The notes below the pieces were generated by a model, which saw nothing but the letters and a program-made list of their open reading frames with translations, was not told the origin of the DNA and made no database searches. A DNA stretch of 64,000 nucleotides from the NCBI GenBank assembly GCA_025056255.1, contig JANWVT010000010.1, positions 6,662 through 70,661 on the forward strand, in the 5' to 3' direction. Origin of the DNA: Bernardetiaceae bacterium. GTDB lineage: Bacteria > Bacteroidota > Bacteroidia > Cytophagales > Thermoflexibacteraceae. Every line of letters begins with the position of its first letter. Within the stretch, counting starts at the first letter, position 1. The position numbers and the translations under genes are program-made. This document shows positions 18,571 through 28,217 of the stretch, piece after piece.

Positions 18571-19782
18571 TTGAAATTACACCAAAACTTAGTAGGAGCT
18601 GTTGTAGAAGGACTACTGGCAATTTTTGGCGAAGAGCGTTACGCCGACAAAGTGATTGAAAGCCTACTACGTTCCAATCCTAAGTGGGGTTCTTCCGACA
18701 GAGGTTTTATTGCTGAAACCACTTACGACATGGTGCGCCATTGGCGGTTGTTGTGGTATTTAGCTGATAGTGAGCCTTCGTTGAAAAGTCACGCCCTCTG
18801 GCAGCTATTTGGCGTTTATTGGATGTGGCGTGGGTTTGAACTGCCCGACTGGTTTAAATGGGAACGCCCAGAGGCAATAGCCATTACTGCTCGCTTTGAA
18901 CAGGCTAAACAAAGCGCCAAGCTATTGTACTCTTTTCCCGATTGGTTAGATGCCCGCGCCAATAATGAACTTGGCAGCGAGCGCTGGACAAAAGAGGCAG
19001 CAGCACTTAATATGCAAACACAGGTAGTACTGCGTGCCAACACACTGAAAACCGACCGCGATACGCTTATTCGCTTATTAGCAGAACACAACGTAGAGGC
19101 ATATGGCATAGCCCAACTGCCCGATGCCATTGTGTTGAAGAAACGCCTGAATATTTTTGGCAATCCGCTCTACAAACAAGGCTTGTTTGAAATTCAAGAT
19201 GCTGCTTCTCAGTTGGTTGCTCCTTTTTCCCATGTGCAGCCCGGTATGCGGGTAATAGATGCTTGTGCAGGTGCAGGCGGGAAGACGCTCCATTTGGCAG
19301 CGCTGATGCAAAATAAAGGCAGCATTATTAGCATGGATGTGGAAGCGTTTAAGTTAGATGAACTGCGTCGTAGGGCAAGGCGGGCAGGTGTTAGCATTGC
19401 TGAAACACGGCTGATAGAAAATAATAAGACTATTAAACGCTTGCGGGAGAGTGCTGATGTGGTGCTGTTAGATGCTCCTTGTTCAGGAACGGGGGTCATT
19501 CGCCGAAACCCCGACAGTAAATGGAAACTCTCCGAAGACTTTATTGAAAGAATACAGGAAACCCAGCGCGATATTTTGCGTCGTTATAGCCAAATGACCA
19601 AACCGGGCGGCACATTGGTTTATGCCACCTGCAGTATTTTGCCCTCGGAAAATATGCACCAAATAGAATGGTTTTTAGGCGAACAAGAGGGAAAAAATTT
19701 TGTATTGGAAGAACAACGCGCCGTTATGCCCTCTGAATTTGGTTTTGACGGGTTTTACATGGCACGCCTTAGGAGAAAGTAA
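18571..19782 (+). CDS. RsmB/NOP-family rRNA cytosine-C5 methyltransferase
   Basis: 403 residues, probable TTG start. An alpha-helical N-terminal region (about 1-150) is followed by the methyltransferase core: SAM loop DACAGAGGKT, motif IV DAPCSGTGV with one cysteine, and motif VI YATCSILPSEN with the catalytic cysteine. The two-cysteine arrangement is diagnostic of RNA m5C methyltransferases of the RsmB/NOL1/NOP2 family. 16S rRNA is the likely target; the exact position is not known from sequence. Confidence 0.88.
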   Translation: MKLHQNLVGAVVEGLLAIFGEERYADKVIESLLRSNPKWGSSDRGFIAETTYDMVRHWRLLWYLADSEPSLKSHALWQLFGVYWMWRGFELPDWFKWERPEAIAITARFEQAKQSAKLLYSFPDWLDARANNELGSERWTKEAAALNMQTQVVLRANTLKTDRDTLIRLLAEHNVEAYGIAQLPDAIVLKKRLNIFGNPLYKQGLFEIQDAASQLVAPFSHVQPGMRVIDACAGAGGKTLHLAALMQNKGSIISMDVEAFKLDELRRRARRAGVSIAETRLIENNKTIKRLRESADVVLLDAPCSGTGVIRRNPDSKWKLSEDFIERIQETQRDILRRYSQMTKPGGTLVYATCSILPSENMHQIEWFLGEQEGKNFVLEEQRAVMPSEFGFDGFYMARLRRK

Positions 19783-20278
19783 TCACTCGAACTGACTTTA
19801 AAAAGTAACGAAGCGCTTGCATAGTAGTTGTGAACGGTTGTAGATGCTTTGCTGTAAAATACAGCAAGCAGCATGTTATTTAACACATATTTTAGACGTT
19901 GGCTGGTAATCAGCTGTTTACAAGTAATGCTCCAAAGAACATGTCTTTATTTTACACTTGTCAAAGCATTTTTTTTGCTACCTTGCCAGATGAGTGTACA
20001 ACACGCCGTAGAATTAAAAAACTGCTCGGAATTGTTGTACGGAGCCTTCTGCCATAACTTGGTAACTGCCTCAAACAGGCTACGAGTAGTTGTTTGTGAT
20101 ACACGAACAACGGCGCGTGCAACGGCGCGTGCAACGGCGGCGTGCAACGGCGGCGTGCAACGGCGGCGTGCAACGGCGCCTATAAGTTGTAGTTTTCAAG
20201 TGCTTTGTTGCATGGCTTGCTTTTTTTCTATCCTATTTGCTTGTTGCTTGAGACCATAAGTAAATGCTTAGCAATAAG
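19783..20278. other. Intergenic region with hairpin and tandem repeat
   Basis: No gene is supported. It contains a hairpin (TTGCTGT 19849-19855 with ACAGCAA 19861-19867) without a T-tract, and the 13-bp tandem array annotated separately. Confidence 0.5.
20107..20180 (+). repeat. GC-rich 13-bp tandem repeat (five copies plus a partial)
   Basis: Units of GTGCAACGGCGGC: 20117-20128 (12 bp), 20129-20141, 20142-20154, 20155-20167 and 20168-20180 (last base pair swapped), preceded by ACAACGGCGC. The same unit occurs three times on the opposite strand at 45348-45386. The unit length is not a multiple of three and no reading frame uses it plausibly. Confidence 0.9.
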
Positions 20279-21208
20279 CTATTCTTGAGTGGGTTTACTA
20301 CCAAGCCACAAACGCTTCAACCATAGCACTACCCGCCGACTCAGCAAAATTTTGCAAAGCAGAGCAACTTGCGAAGCACTTATGCCCAACTTGCGGATAG
20401 CCAGTAGTATGTAGCGAATACTACTGCTGTAATAACCGGCTAAATAACTGTGAATGGCACAAAAACGGTAAGTATTGCCCCAGAGTATTGTTTGCTCTTG
20501 CGAACTGAGGCTAATTTGGTTTAAGATGAATTGCGTAGCAGCAATTCTACCAGCTATTACATTGCTATGCTTGGTCATGGAGCGATTTTTGTGTACCACT
20601 ACAATGTTGGTTACTTCGTCTATGAGCAACAGTGCTCGGTGCTGGTAGTTAAGTAAATGAAAAATCCAATCTTCACAAAAGTTGAACTGCGGAGGGAACA
20701 GGTGAATATCGGGGCATTCTTTTTTGACACACACAAAAATACCTACAGGGTTGCCACTTAGAAACAAACGGTAATCATATCGTCCAGCAGGCAAATGATT
20801 AATCTCAGACTCTAAAATGCCTGTTTCAGTCTGCAACACAAATTTTGTTGTAAAAAAACATACATCAGGATTTTGGGCAATGGCGTGGGCAAGTGTTGCT
20901 AAGTGATGTGGCAGCATCCAATCGTCCGAATCATGAAAAACGACGTATTTGCCCTTGGCTAATGCAAAGCCTGTGTTGCGGGCAATGGAACGTTCTTCGT
21001 TTGCTTTGCGATAGTAGCGGATGCGGCTGTCGCGCTGCATCCATTGTTGCATCAATTGCGGGGTATTGTCGGTGCTGCCGTCGTCTATGAGCAGCAGCTC
21101 AAAATTGGTATAGGTTTGTGCAAGTACAGTTTCTAATACCTGAGGCAAAAATTCAGCGCGATTGTATGCGGGAATAACAACGGAAAAAAGCGGTACCTGA
21201 ATGTGCAT
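20279..21208 (-). CDS. Family 2 glycosyltransferase
   Basis: 309 residues. The GT-A fold is shown by FSVVIPAYNRAEFL at the N-terminus, LLIDDGSTDNT, RNTGFALAKGKYVVFHDSDDW (DSDD carries the DxD metal site) and a C-terminal helical tail rich in basic and hydrophobic residues. It probably makes a surface polysaccharide or glycoprotein glycan; donor and acceptor are unknown. It starts 3 bp after the Rpn-family gene, so the two are likely one transcript. Confidence 0.85.
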   Translation of the reverse strand: MHIQVPLFSVVIPAYNRAEFLPQVLETVLAQTYTNFELLLIDDGSTDNTPQLMQQWMQRDSRIRYYRKANEERSIARNTGFALAKGKYVVFHDSDDWMLPHHLATLAHAIAQNPDVCFFTTKFVLQTETGILESEINHLPAGRYDYRLFLSGNPVGIFVCVKKECPDIHLFPPQFNFCEDWIFHLLNYQHRALLLIDEVTNIVVVHKNRSMTKHSNVIAGRIAATQFILNQISLSSQEQTILWGNTYRFCAIHSYLAGYYSSSIRYILLAIRKLGISASQVALLCKILLSRRVVLWLKRLWLGSKPTQE

Positions 21209-21211
21209 CGG

Positions 21212-22078
21212 CTAAATCTTTTGTAAAATCTGTGCTATTTGCTCTGCTTTCATTCCTGTTTGGGTAGCAATTTCTTCCACACTTTTGCCACTCTTGAACA
21301 AACTGATAACCATGAAAACAAGCTCTATGACCTTGGCTATTCCTTCTGCTCTGCCTTCTTCTCGTGCTATGTCCAATGCATGCTTCAAATCCCTGTACAA
21401 TTTCAAATTCTCTTCATATGTCGCCCCTTTCTCCCGATTGAACTGAGCTATCTCTGCTAACTCAAAAAGTTTTACCAATATCCCCTCCCGCAACTCTTCG
21501 GGAACCCTGTCGAGTTTATTCAGATTCCGAAGCACATACATCCACTTATCAAAACGACTGGTCAACTGGTGCAAAGATTTGGTGAACTTGGGCATCTCCA
21601 AGTAAATGAAGGTCAGCTTGTCGTTGCAAGTTGCAATATCAGTGAGTTTTACATTGTAGCAGAATTTGTCTTTTGCGGCTTTGTCTTCATCGAATACAAA
21701 GTCCAAAATGGCAACCATGTAAACAGCATGAAGTTCGAAGTTCCGGTCAGAACTACGCTGTGCTTGCTCGCCTATGGGAAATGTGGAGTAATACACCGTA
21801 CGGTCTTTGAAAAACTTCTGCTTGTTTTTTTGCAGCTCTACAAAGAACTTCTTCCCTCGCTCGTTTTCGCAATACAGGTCGAACACGGTGCGCCGGTTTT
21901 CCTCGCCACTACCTAAGCGGTCTGTTTTCAGATAGGTGAGGCTTGTGATTCTGCCCTGTTCTTGTTGCAACAGTTCGTTGAGGAAGTCCAGCGGCAGTTC
22001 TTTGCTCGTTGCCTCTCCAAACAGCCGCTTGAATCCATACTCGGTAAACGGATTGATGTATTTTTCTGTAAATTCCAT
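21212..22078 (-). CDS. Rpn-family PD-(D/E)XK nuclease
   Basis: 288 residues from the ATG at 22078; a GTG at 22093 would add five. The opening INPFTEYGFKRLFGE, the nuclease centre FDLYCENERGKKFFVELQKNKQ (Asp, then Glu-x-Gln-Lys) and the tail with EEGRAEGI and SVEEIATQTGMKAEQIAQIL are those of the Rpn (recombination-promoting nuclease) family, often mis-labelled transposases. Known Rpn proteins are DNases, and some produce a short C-terminal product from inside the gene. First gene of a pair with the glycosyltransferase. Confidence 0.88.
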   Translation of the reverse strand: MEFTEKYINPFTEYGFKRLFGEATSKELPLDFLNELLQQEQGRITSLTYLKTDRLGSGEENRRTVFDLYCENERGKKFFVELQKNKQKFFKDRTVYYSTFPIGEQAQRSSDRNFELHAVYMVAILDFVFDEDKAAKDKFCYNVKLTDIATCNDKLTFIYLEMPKFTKSLHQLTSRFDKWMYVLRNLNKLDRVPEELREGILVKLFELAEIAQFNREKGATYEENLKLYRDLKHALDIAREEGRAEGIAKVIELVFMVISLFKSGKSVEEIATQTGMKAEQIAQILQKI

Positions 22079-22151
22079 TGTAGTATTGTTCACCGAAAAG
22101 AACAGTTAAAAATTCCTGCCTGCCTTCGGGGTTGATTTTAAGGTTTAGTCA

Positions 22152-22184
22152 GCCTTTTGACGTAGGTTTGACCTGCCAAAAGGC
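22152..22184 (+). promoter_or_regulatory. Hairpin upstream of the M1 peptidase gene
   Basis: GCCTTTTG (22152-22159) pairs with CAAAAGGC (22177-22184), with an inner stem AGGT (22164-22167)/ACCT (22171-22174). It ends 30 bp before the ATG and could be a leader structure; function unknown. Confidence 0.35.
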
Positions 22185-22214
22185 AATAACAAAGTTTTAA
22201 AATTATTCTAACAT

Positions 22215-23852
22215 ATGCTACGAATCCACTGCCTGATTGCCTTGCTTTGGTTTGCTTGGGCAGCTGTTGCGCAGCCGCCTGTTTTTACCCGTGCCGATAC
22301 GTTGCGAGGGACACTGTTGCCGGAGCGAGCTTGCTACGATGTAACTTACTACGACCTTAACCTGAAAATAAAACCTGATGAGAAGGCGATTGCAGGTTAT
22401 AACGCCATCACTTTCCGCGCTGTTCAGGATTTCAGCATTATGCAAGTAGATTTGGCTGCCAACATGACAATTGACCGCATTCTGTACGATGAATATCAAG
22501 TGCGGTTTCGCCGAGAAGGCAATGCAGTTTTTATCAATATGAACAGAAACATTCCCAAAGGCAGCGTTGGTACTGTCAAGATTTATTATCAAGGTCAGCC
22601 GCGCATTGCACCCAATCCGCCTTGGGATGGTGGTTTTTCTTGGGAGAAAGACAAACAAGGTCGCCCGTGGATTGGTGTAAGTTGTCAAGGGCTGGGAGCA
22701 AGTGTTTGGTGGCCTTGCAAAGACCATCCTTCCGACGAGCCGGACAGTATGCGTATCTATTGCGAAGTACCCGAACCGTTGATGTGTGTAGCCAACGGCA
22801 ACCTTTCGGGCGTTGTGAGTGTGCCAGGCAGGTACAAAGGCTACGATTGGCGCGTCAGCTATCCCATCAATAATTATAACGTAACGCTTAATATTGCCCA
22901 TTATGCTCACCTGAAAGATGAGTACACGGCTGCCGACGGTGAAAAATTGGCAGTAGACTACTACATTTTAGACTATAACAAGGAAAAAGCACAAAAGCAT
23001 TTTGCGCAAGTAAAGCCCATGCTTGCCTGTTTTGAAAAACGATTTGGCAAATATCCTTTCTGGCGCGACGGCTTTGCATTGGTAGAAACACCTTACTGGG
23101 GTATGGAGCATCAGAGCGCAGTTGCTTATGGCAATAATTACCGCAACAACGAGTTTGATTTTGACTTCATCATTATTCACGAAAGTGCACATGAGTACTT
23201 TGGCAACAGCTTGACCATGAAAGACAACGCCGAACTCTGGATTCACGAGTCGTTTACTACCTATGCCGAAGTGTTGTACTTAGAATGCCTGACAGGCAGT
23301 ACTGAAAAAACCATTGAATACCTCAAACAACAACGGCTGCGCATTCGCAATTTAGACCCCATGGTGGGGCAGTTTGGCGTGAATTACAACCGATGGCGCG
23401 ACTCAGATATTTACTTCAAAGGCACGTGGATGCTACATTCTATCCGCCACACCATTGCCAACGATACGCTATGGTACAACACCATTTATGACTTTGCACA
23501 AAAATTCCGCATACAGCATCTTTCAACCGACGATGTAATCTCGTTTTTCAACAAACGCACCCGCAAGAACTTGACCCCCATTTTTCGCCAGTACTTGTTC
23601 TATACACAAGTGCCACAGTTGGAGTATAAGTGGGAGCAGAAAGGCAAAAAAACTACGTTGCATTATCGTTGGAATGCAGCCGAAAAAGACTTCAACATGC
23701 CCGTATGGGTACAACTCAACAAAGCCACAGGCTGGGTAAAGATTTTCCCGACAGCCCAATGGCAAGCACTGACCGACAAAAGAAACAAACAGCCCGACCT
23801 GCAATTCAACACCGACTTGATGTATTTCAAGCCGGTGGAAGCAGGGAAATAG
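22215..23852 (+). CDS. M1-family zinc aminopeptidase, exported
   Basis: 545 residues with a signal peptide (1-20, ends AVAQ). The M1 exopeptidase motif is GMEHQSA, a variant of GAMEN; the zinc site is HESAH (322-326) with E345 in ELWIHESFTTYAE, the standard spacing. It carries the N-terminal saddle and catalytic domains but not the large C-terminal helical domain of full-length M1 enzymes. Likely a periplasmic aminopeptidase. Its stop codon abuts the stop of the convergent ppsA with no space. Confidence 0.9.
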   Translation: MLRIHCLIALLWFAWAAVAQPPVFTRADTLRGTLLPERACYDVTYYDLNLKIKPDEKAIAGYNAITFRAVQDFSIMQVDLAANMTIDRILYDEYQVRFRREGNAVFINMNRNIPKGSVGTVKIYYQGQPRIAPNPPWDGGFSWEKDKQGRPWIGVSCQGLGASVWWPCKDHPSDEPDSMRIYCEVPEPLMCVANGNLSGVVSVPGRYKGYDWRVSYPINNYNVTLNIAHYAHLKDEYTAADGEKLAVDYYILDYNKEKAQKHFAQVKPMLACFEKRFGKYPFWRDGFALVETPYWGMEHQSAVAYGNNYRNNEFDFDFIIIHESAHEYFGNSLTMKDNAELWIHESFTTYAEVLYLECLTGSTEKTIEYLKQQRLRIRNLDPMVGQFGVNYNRWRDSDIYFKGTWMLHSIRHTIANDTLWYNTIYDFAQKFRIQHLSTDDVISFFNKRTRKNLTPIFRQYLFYTQVPQLEYKWEQKGKKTTLHYRWNAAEKDFNMPVWVQLNKATGWVKIFPTAQWQALTDKRNKQPDLQFNTDLMYFKPVEAGK

Positions 23853-26231
23853 TCAAACGGTCTGCACTATTTTTTGCTCGGCAGCACTAATGTTTTCTAT
23901 GCCTCGGAGCAATGCATCAGGCGTAAAAGAAATGCTGTCGATGCCCTGTTCTACCAAAAACTGCGCAAAAGCGGGATGGTCGCTTGGGGCTTGCCCGCAA
24001 AGCCCGATTTTACGCCCTGCACGTTTAGCTGTTTGAATAACAAGCGAAAGCATTGCTTTTACAGCTTCGTTATTTTCATCAAACAAGTCGTTGATAATAG
24101 CAGAGTCGCGGTCTATACCAAGAGTGAGTTGTGTAAGGTCATTAGAGCCGATTGAAAAACCGTCAAATATTTCGGCAAACTCTTTTGCCAGAATTACGTT
24201 GCTTGGCACTTCTGCCATTACATAAACTTCCAGCCCGTTTTTGCCGCGCTCCAAGCCGTAGGACTTCATGGTTGCTAATACTTTTTTGCCTTCGGCTATG
24301 GTGCGGCAGAAAGGAATCATCAGCTTGACGTTAGTAAACCCCATTTCGTCGCGGACAATGCGCATAGCTTCACATTCCAGCCCAAACCCTTCGCGGTAGC
24401 GCTCATGATAGTAGCGCGATGCGCCTCTAAAACCCAGCATGGGGTTTTCTTCTTCGGGTTCAAAGGCTTTTCCACCAATGAGTTGAGCATATTCATTAGT
24501 TTTAAAGTCGCTCATACGCACAATGACGTCTTTGGGATAAAACGCCGCTGCTACCATTGCCACAGCTTCGGAAAGCTTCTCGGTGAAATATTTTTTCTTG
24601 TCGCTGTACTGTGCTGTAATGGCTTCAATGGCTTTTTTGTCTTTATAGTCAGGCAGTTCGTCGTATTTCACTAGCGCCATTGGGTGTACGCGGATGCTGT
24701 TGGTAATGATAAATTCCATACGGAGCAACCCTACACCTTCGTTAGGATAGCGAGAAAGTTTGAATGCTCTGTCTGGGTCTGCCAAAATGAACATGGGTTG
24801 TGTATGCGTAGCAGGAATTTGCTGAAAGTCAATTACTTTTTCCTCCCATTCTAATTTGCCGTCGTAAACATAGCCTTCGTCGCCTTCGGCGCAGGAAACG
24901 GTGATGATGCGTCCGTCGTGCAATTTCTCGGTTGCATCGCCCGTACCTACTACTGCATGAATGCCTAATTCTCGGGCAACAATAGAGGCATGACTGGTTC
25001 TGCCGCCTTTGTTGGTAACAATACAAACCGCTTTGCGTAGCAGTGCATTCCAGTCAGGATTGGTGATGTCTGCCACTATGATGTCGCCCTGTTGCACCTT
25101 GCCTGCGTCTGCCAATGAGCGCACGATGCACACTCTGCCACTTGAAATGGCATTGCCGACAGCCTTTCCTTTGCACAGCGGCGCAGTTTTAGAAAGTAGT
25201 GTATATTCTTTGACAGAAATGTTTTGTTTTTGCCTGTGTACGGTCTCGGGGCGCGCCTGCACAATAAACAATTCACCTGTAATGCCATCTTTTGCCCATT
25301 CTATGTCCATTGGCATTTGGTAATGTTGCTCGATGGCATAGCACCAGCGCCCCAGTGTTTCCACGTCGGTATGGGTGATGGAATATGTACCGCGCTCTTG
25401 TGGCGAAGTTGCTATGTTTGCAATAGGGCGCTCTGTTCCCCGCGAATAAACCATTTTGTTTTCCTTTGCGCCCAACTTTCTGCTAATCAATGCTTTTCTT
25501 CCTTGTGCAATGGAAGGTTTGAACAAATAAAACTCATCGGGATTGACCGCCCCTTGTACAATATTTTCGCCCAGCCCCCATGCGGAAGTGATGTAGATAA
25601 CCTTATCAAACCCGCTTTCTGGGTCTAAGGTAAAAGCTACGCCTGCGCTGCCCTTGTCGGAACGCACCATGCGCTGCACACCCACCGAAAGGGCTACATG
25701 CATATGCTCAAAACCATTATCTAAGCGGTATTTGATGGCGCGGTTGTTGAAAAGTGACACATAACAACGCTGTATTGCGGCTATCACCGCCTCTTCGCCT
25801 TGTATATTCAGAAAGCTATCGTGTTGCCCTGCAAAACTTGCAGTGGGGAGGTCTTCGGCGGTAGCACTGCTTCGTACAGCAAAGGATTGCTCTTCATGGT
25901 GGCTTAGCAAGGCTAATGACTGCCTTACTTGTTGCGAAATGGCATCAGGCATACTCCCCGAGGCTATCAATTCGCGGCACTTGCTGCCCACTTCGGGCAA
26001 ATTGCGGAGATGTACCGTGTCTAATTGTGCTAATGTCTGAGAGAGTTTATCTTTCAATCCATTCTGGTCTACGAAATGCCAATAGGCTGCTGCCGTAACG
26101 GCAAAGCCATCGGGAATATTGATGCCCAAGGGAGAGAGTTGGTTAAACATCTCGCCTAATGAAGCATTTTTGCCACCTACAGATGCAACATCTGTGTTGC
26201 GGATTTGGCTGAAAGGAATGCAAAAAGTCAT
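23853..26231 (-). CDS. ppsA: Phosphoenolpyruvate synthase
   Basis: Converts pyruvate and ATP to PEP, AMP and phosphate. 792 residues, the length of the E. coli enzyme. N-terminal ATP-grasp domain (VGGKNASLGEM, FAVRSSATAEDLPTASFAGQHD), central swivelling domain with the catalytic histidine in GGRTSHASIVARELGI, and C-terminal TIM barrel (FSIGSNDLTQLTLGIDRD, GLCGQAPSDHPAF with the catalytic Cys). All key residues are visible. Confidence 0.95.
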   Translation of the reverse strand: MTFCIPFSQIRNTDVASVGGKNASLGEMFNQLSPLGINIPDGFAVTAAAYWHFVDQNGLKDKLSQTLAQLDTVHLRNLPEVGSKCRELIASGSMPDAISQQVRQSLALLSHHEEQSFAVRSSATAEDLPTASFAGQHDSFLNIQGEEAVIAAIQRCYVSLFNNRAIKYRLDNGFEHMHVALSVGVQRMVRSDKGSAGVAFTLDPESGFDKVIYITSAWGLGENIVQGAVNPDEFYLFKPSIAQGRKALISRKLGAKENKMVYSRGTERPIANIATSPQERGTYSITHTDVETLGRWCYAIEQHYQMPMDIEWAKDGITGELFIVQARPETVHRQKQNISVKEYTLLSKTAPLCKGKAVGNAISSGRVCIVRSLADAGKVQQGDIIVADITNPDWNALLRKAVCIVTNKGGRTSHASIVARELGIHAVVGTGDATEKLHDGRIITVSCAEGDEGYVYDGKLEWEEKVIDFQQIPATHTQPMFILADPDRAFKLSRYPNEGVGLLRMEFIITNSIRVHPMALVKYDELPDYKDKKAIEAITAQYSDKKKYFTEKLSEAVAMVAAAFYPKDVIVRMSDFKTNEYAQLIGGKAFEPEEENPMLGFRGASRYYHERYREGFGLECEAMRIVRDEMGFTNVKLMIPFCRTIAEGKKVLATMKSYGLERGKNGLEVYVMAEVPSNVILAKEFAEIFDGFSIGSNDLTQLTLGIDRDSAIINDLFDENNEAVKAMLSLVIQTAKRAGRKIGLCGQAPSDHPAFAQFLVEQGIDSISFTPDALLRGIENISAAEQKIVQTV

Positions 26232-26326
26232 AACTATTCGGTGAAGGTTTGTTTGTCAGAAAATAAAGCTACAAAAATTGCACAGCTACTCAAAAATCTT
26301 CATGGAAACTTAATCATTATCAAGGC

Positions 26327-26357
26327 TTTGCGCTTCTGTAGTTTTGGCGTACCTTTG
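26327..26357 (+). promoter_or_regulatory. Promoter of typA
   Basis: TTTG (26327-26330), 19 bp, TACCTTTG (26350-26357): a perfect Bacteroidota primary-sigma promoter. The start codon lies about 45 bp downstream. Confidence 0.75.
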
Positions 26358-26402
26358 CGCCTCAATTGAGGGGGAAAGCCCTTGTGTATCATTTGGTTTC
26401 TT

Positions 26403-28217
26403 ATGCAAAACATCCGCAACATTGCCATTATTGCTCACGTTGACCACGGCAAAACGACACTGGTGGACAAAATCATCCATACTTGTCAGGTCTTCCGCGA
26501 CAATCAGCAAACCGGCGAACTTATTCTGGACAATAACGACTTGGAGCGCGAACGCGGCATTACTATTGTTGCCAAAAACGTATCGGTGCGCTACAAAGGC
26601 GTAAAAATCAATATCATAGATACTCCCGGACACGCCGATTTTGGCGGCGAAGTAGAGCGCGTGCTCAAAATGGCAGACGGCGTGTTGTTGTTGGTGGATG
26701 CATTTGAAGGACCTATGCCACAAACCCGCTTTGTACTGAGCAAAGCCATCGGGCTGGGTTTGAAACCAATTGTAGTAATTAACAAGGTGGACAAAGAAAA
26801 CTGCCGCCCCGACGAGGTACATGAGGCTGTTTTTGACCTGATGTTCAATTTGGGTGCCACCGAAGAGCAGTTAGATTTCCAAACTCTTTACGGCTCATCT
26901 AAACAAGGCTGGATGAGCTACGATTGGAAGGTGAAAACCGACAACATCTTGCCATTGCTGGATACTATTTTGGAAGTAATTCCGCCTGCACCCTCGCCCG
27001 AAGGTATTCCGCAGATGCAGATAACCTCATTGGATTATTCGGCTTATGTAGGACGCATTGCCATCGGGCGTGTATTTCGCGGCGTGTTGCAAGAAGGGAT
27101 GCTTATGGGTTTGTGCAAGCGCGACGGCAGCGTTCAAAAAGTGCGCATCAAAGAACTGTTCGTATTTGAAGGTTTAGGTCGGGAGAAAGTAAGTGAGGTG
27201 CGTGCCGGGGACATTTGCGCCGTAGTAGGTTTGGAAAATTTTGAAATTGGCGATACGCTAACCGATGTAGAAAATCCTGAACCGCTGCCACGTATTGCCA
27301 TCGACGAGCCGACTATCAGCATGGTATTCAGCATCAACAACTCTCCTTTCTTCGGCAAAGAGGGCAAGTTTGTAACCTCTCGCCACTTGCGCGACCGTCT
27401 AATGAAAGAAACTGAGAAAAACCTTGCACTGCGCGTAGAACCTACCGACTCGGAAGACCGCTTCTTGGTCTATGGTCGTGGCATTTTGCACTTGTCGGTA
27501 CTAATTGAAACCATGCGCCGCGAAGGCTATGAATTGCAAGTAGGTCAGCCACAAGTTGTTTATAAACAGATCAACGGACAGCGCCACGAACCTATAGAGA
27601 CACTGGTAGTAGATGTTCCTGAAGAGTTTGCAGGAAAAGTAATTGAGTTGGTAACGCAGCGCAAAGGCGACTTGCTTGTTATGGAACCCAAAGGTGACCT
27701 GCAACACTTAGAATTTAATATTCCGGCGCGTGGATTAATAGGCTTGCGCAGTAACCTACTAACTGCCACCCAAGGCGAAGCAATTATTTCACATCGCTTC
27801 AAAGGTTATGAGCCTTTTCGCGGTCCTATTCCAGAGCGCATTAACGGCTCTCTCATTTCCATGGAGAGCGGACCTGGAACAGCTTATGCCATTGATAAAT
27901 TGCAAGACAGAGGCATCTTTTTTGTTGATCCGGGCGAAGAGGTCTATGCTGGGCAGGTCATTGGCGAGCACAACCGCCCCAATGACTTGGTCGTAAATAT
28001 CCAAAAAGGCAAAAAATTGACAAATATGCGTGCCTCAGGCTCAGATGAAAACGTGCGCATTGCTCCTAAGCGTCAGTTTTCGCTCGAAGAAGCCATGGAA
28101 TATATTCAAAAAGACGAGTACGTAGAAGTTACTCCGCTGAGCATCCGCATGCGAAAAATTATATTAGACGAAAACGAACGCAAACGTTACGAGAAACGCG
28201 AATTAGAGACAGCCTGA
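26403..28217 (+). CDS. typA: Ribosome-associated GTPase TypA/BipA
   Basis: 604 residues from the ATG at 26403; an in-frame TTG at 26382 was rejected because family members begin right at the [16 protein letters not shown] segment. G1 is AHVDHGKT, the switch I region contains ERERGITI, G3 is [15 protein letters not shown]4 is NKVD. The elongation-factor-like domains and the TypA C-terminal domain ([25 protein letters not shown]) follow. It assists ribosome assembly and stress adaptation. Its TGA overlaps the next gene's ATG by one base. Confidence 0.96.
   Translation: MQNIRNIAIIAHVDHGKTTLVDKIIHTCQVFRDNQQTGELILDNNDLERERGITIVAKNVSVRYKGVKINIIDTPGHADFGGEVERVLKMADGVLLLVDAFEGPMPQTRFVLSKAIGLGLKPIVVINKVDKENCRPDEVHEAVFDLMFNLGATEEQLDFQTLYGSSKQGWMSYDWKVKTDNILPLLDTILEVIPPAPSPEGIPQMQITSLDYSAYVGRIAIGRVFRGVLQEGMLMGLCKRDGSVQKVRIKELFVFEGLGREKVSEVRAGDICAVVGLENFEIGDTLTDVENPEPLPRIAIDEPTISMVFSINNSPFFGKEGKFVTSRHLRDRLMKETEKNLALRVEPTDSEDRFLVYGRGILHLSVLIETMRREGYELQVGQPQVVYKQINGQRHEPIETLVVDVPEEFAGKVIELVTQRKGDLLVMEPKGDLQHLEFNIPARGLIGLRSNLLTATQGEAIISHRFKGYEPFRGPIPERINGSLISMESGPGTAYAIDKLQDRGIFFVDPGEEVYAGQVIGEHNRPNDLVVNIQKGKKLTNMRASGSDENVRIAPKRQFSLEEAMEYIQKDEYVEVTPLSIRMRKIILDENERKRYEKRELETA

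Noticed and set aside
20107-20180. CRISPR-like array
   Set aside because: Units are directly adjacent with no spacers and no cas genes are in the window; it is a simple tandem repeat.
19873-20259. 128-codon plus-strand frame across the GC repeat
   Set aside because: Translation is Cys/Arg-rich nonsense created by the tandem repeat; the repeat unit is not a multiple of three.
21212-22078. Rpn gene as a transposase or insertion sequence
   Set aside because: The protein is a PD-(D/E)XK nuclease of the Rpn family; no terminal inverted repeats or target duplications are seen around it.
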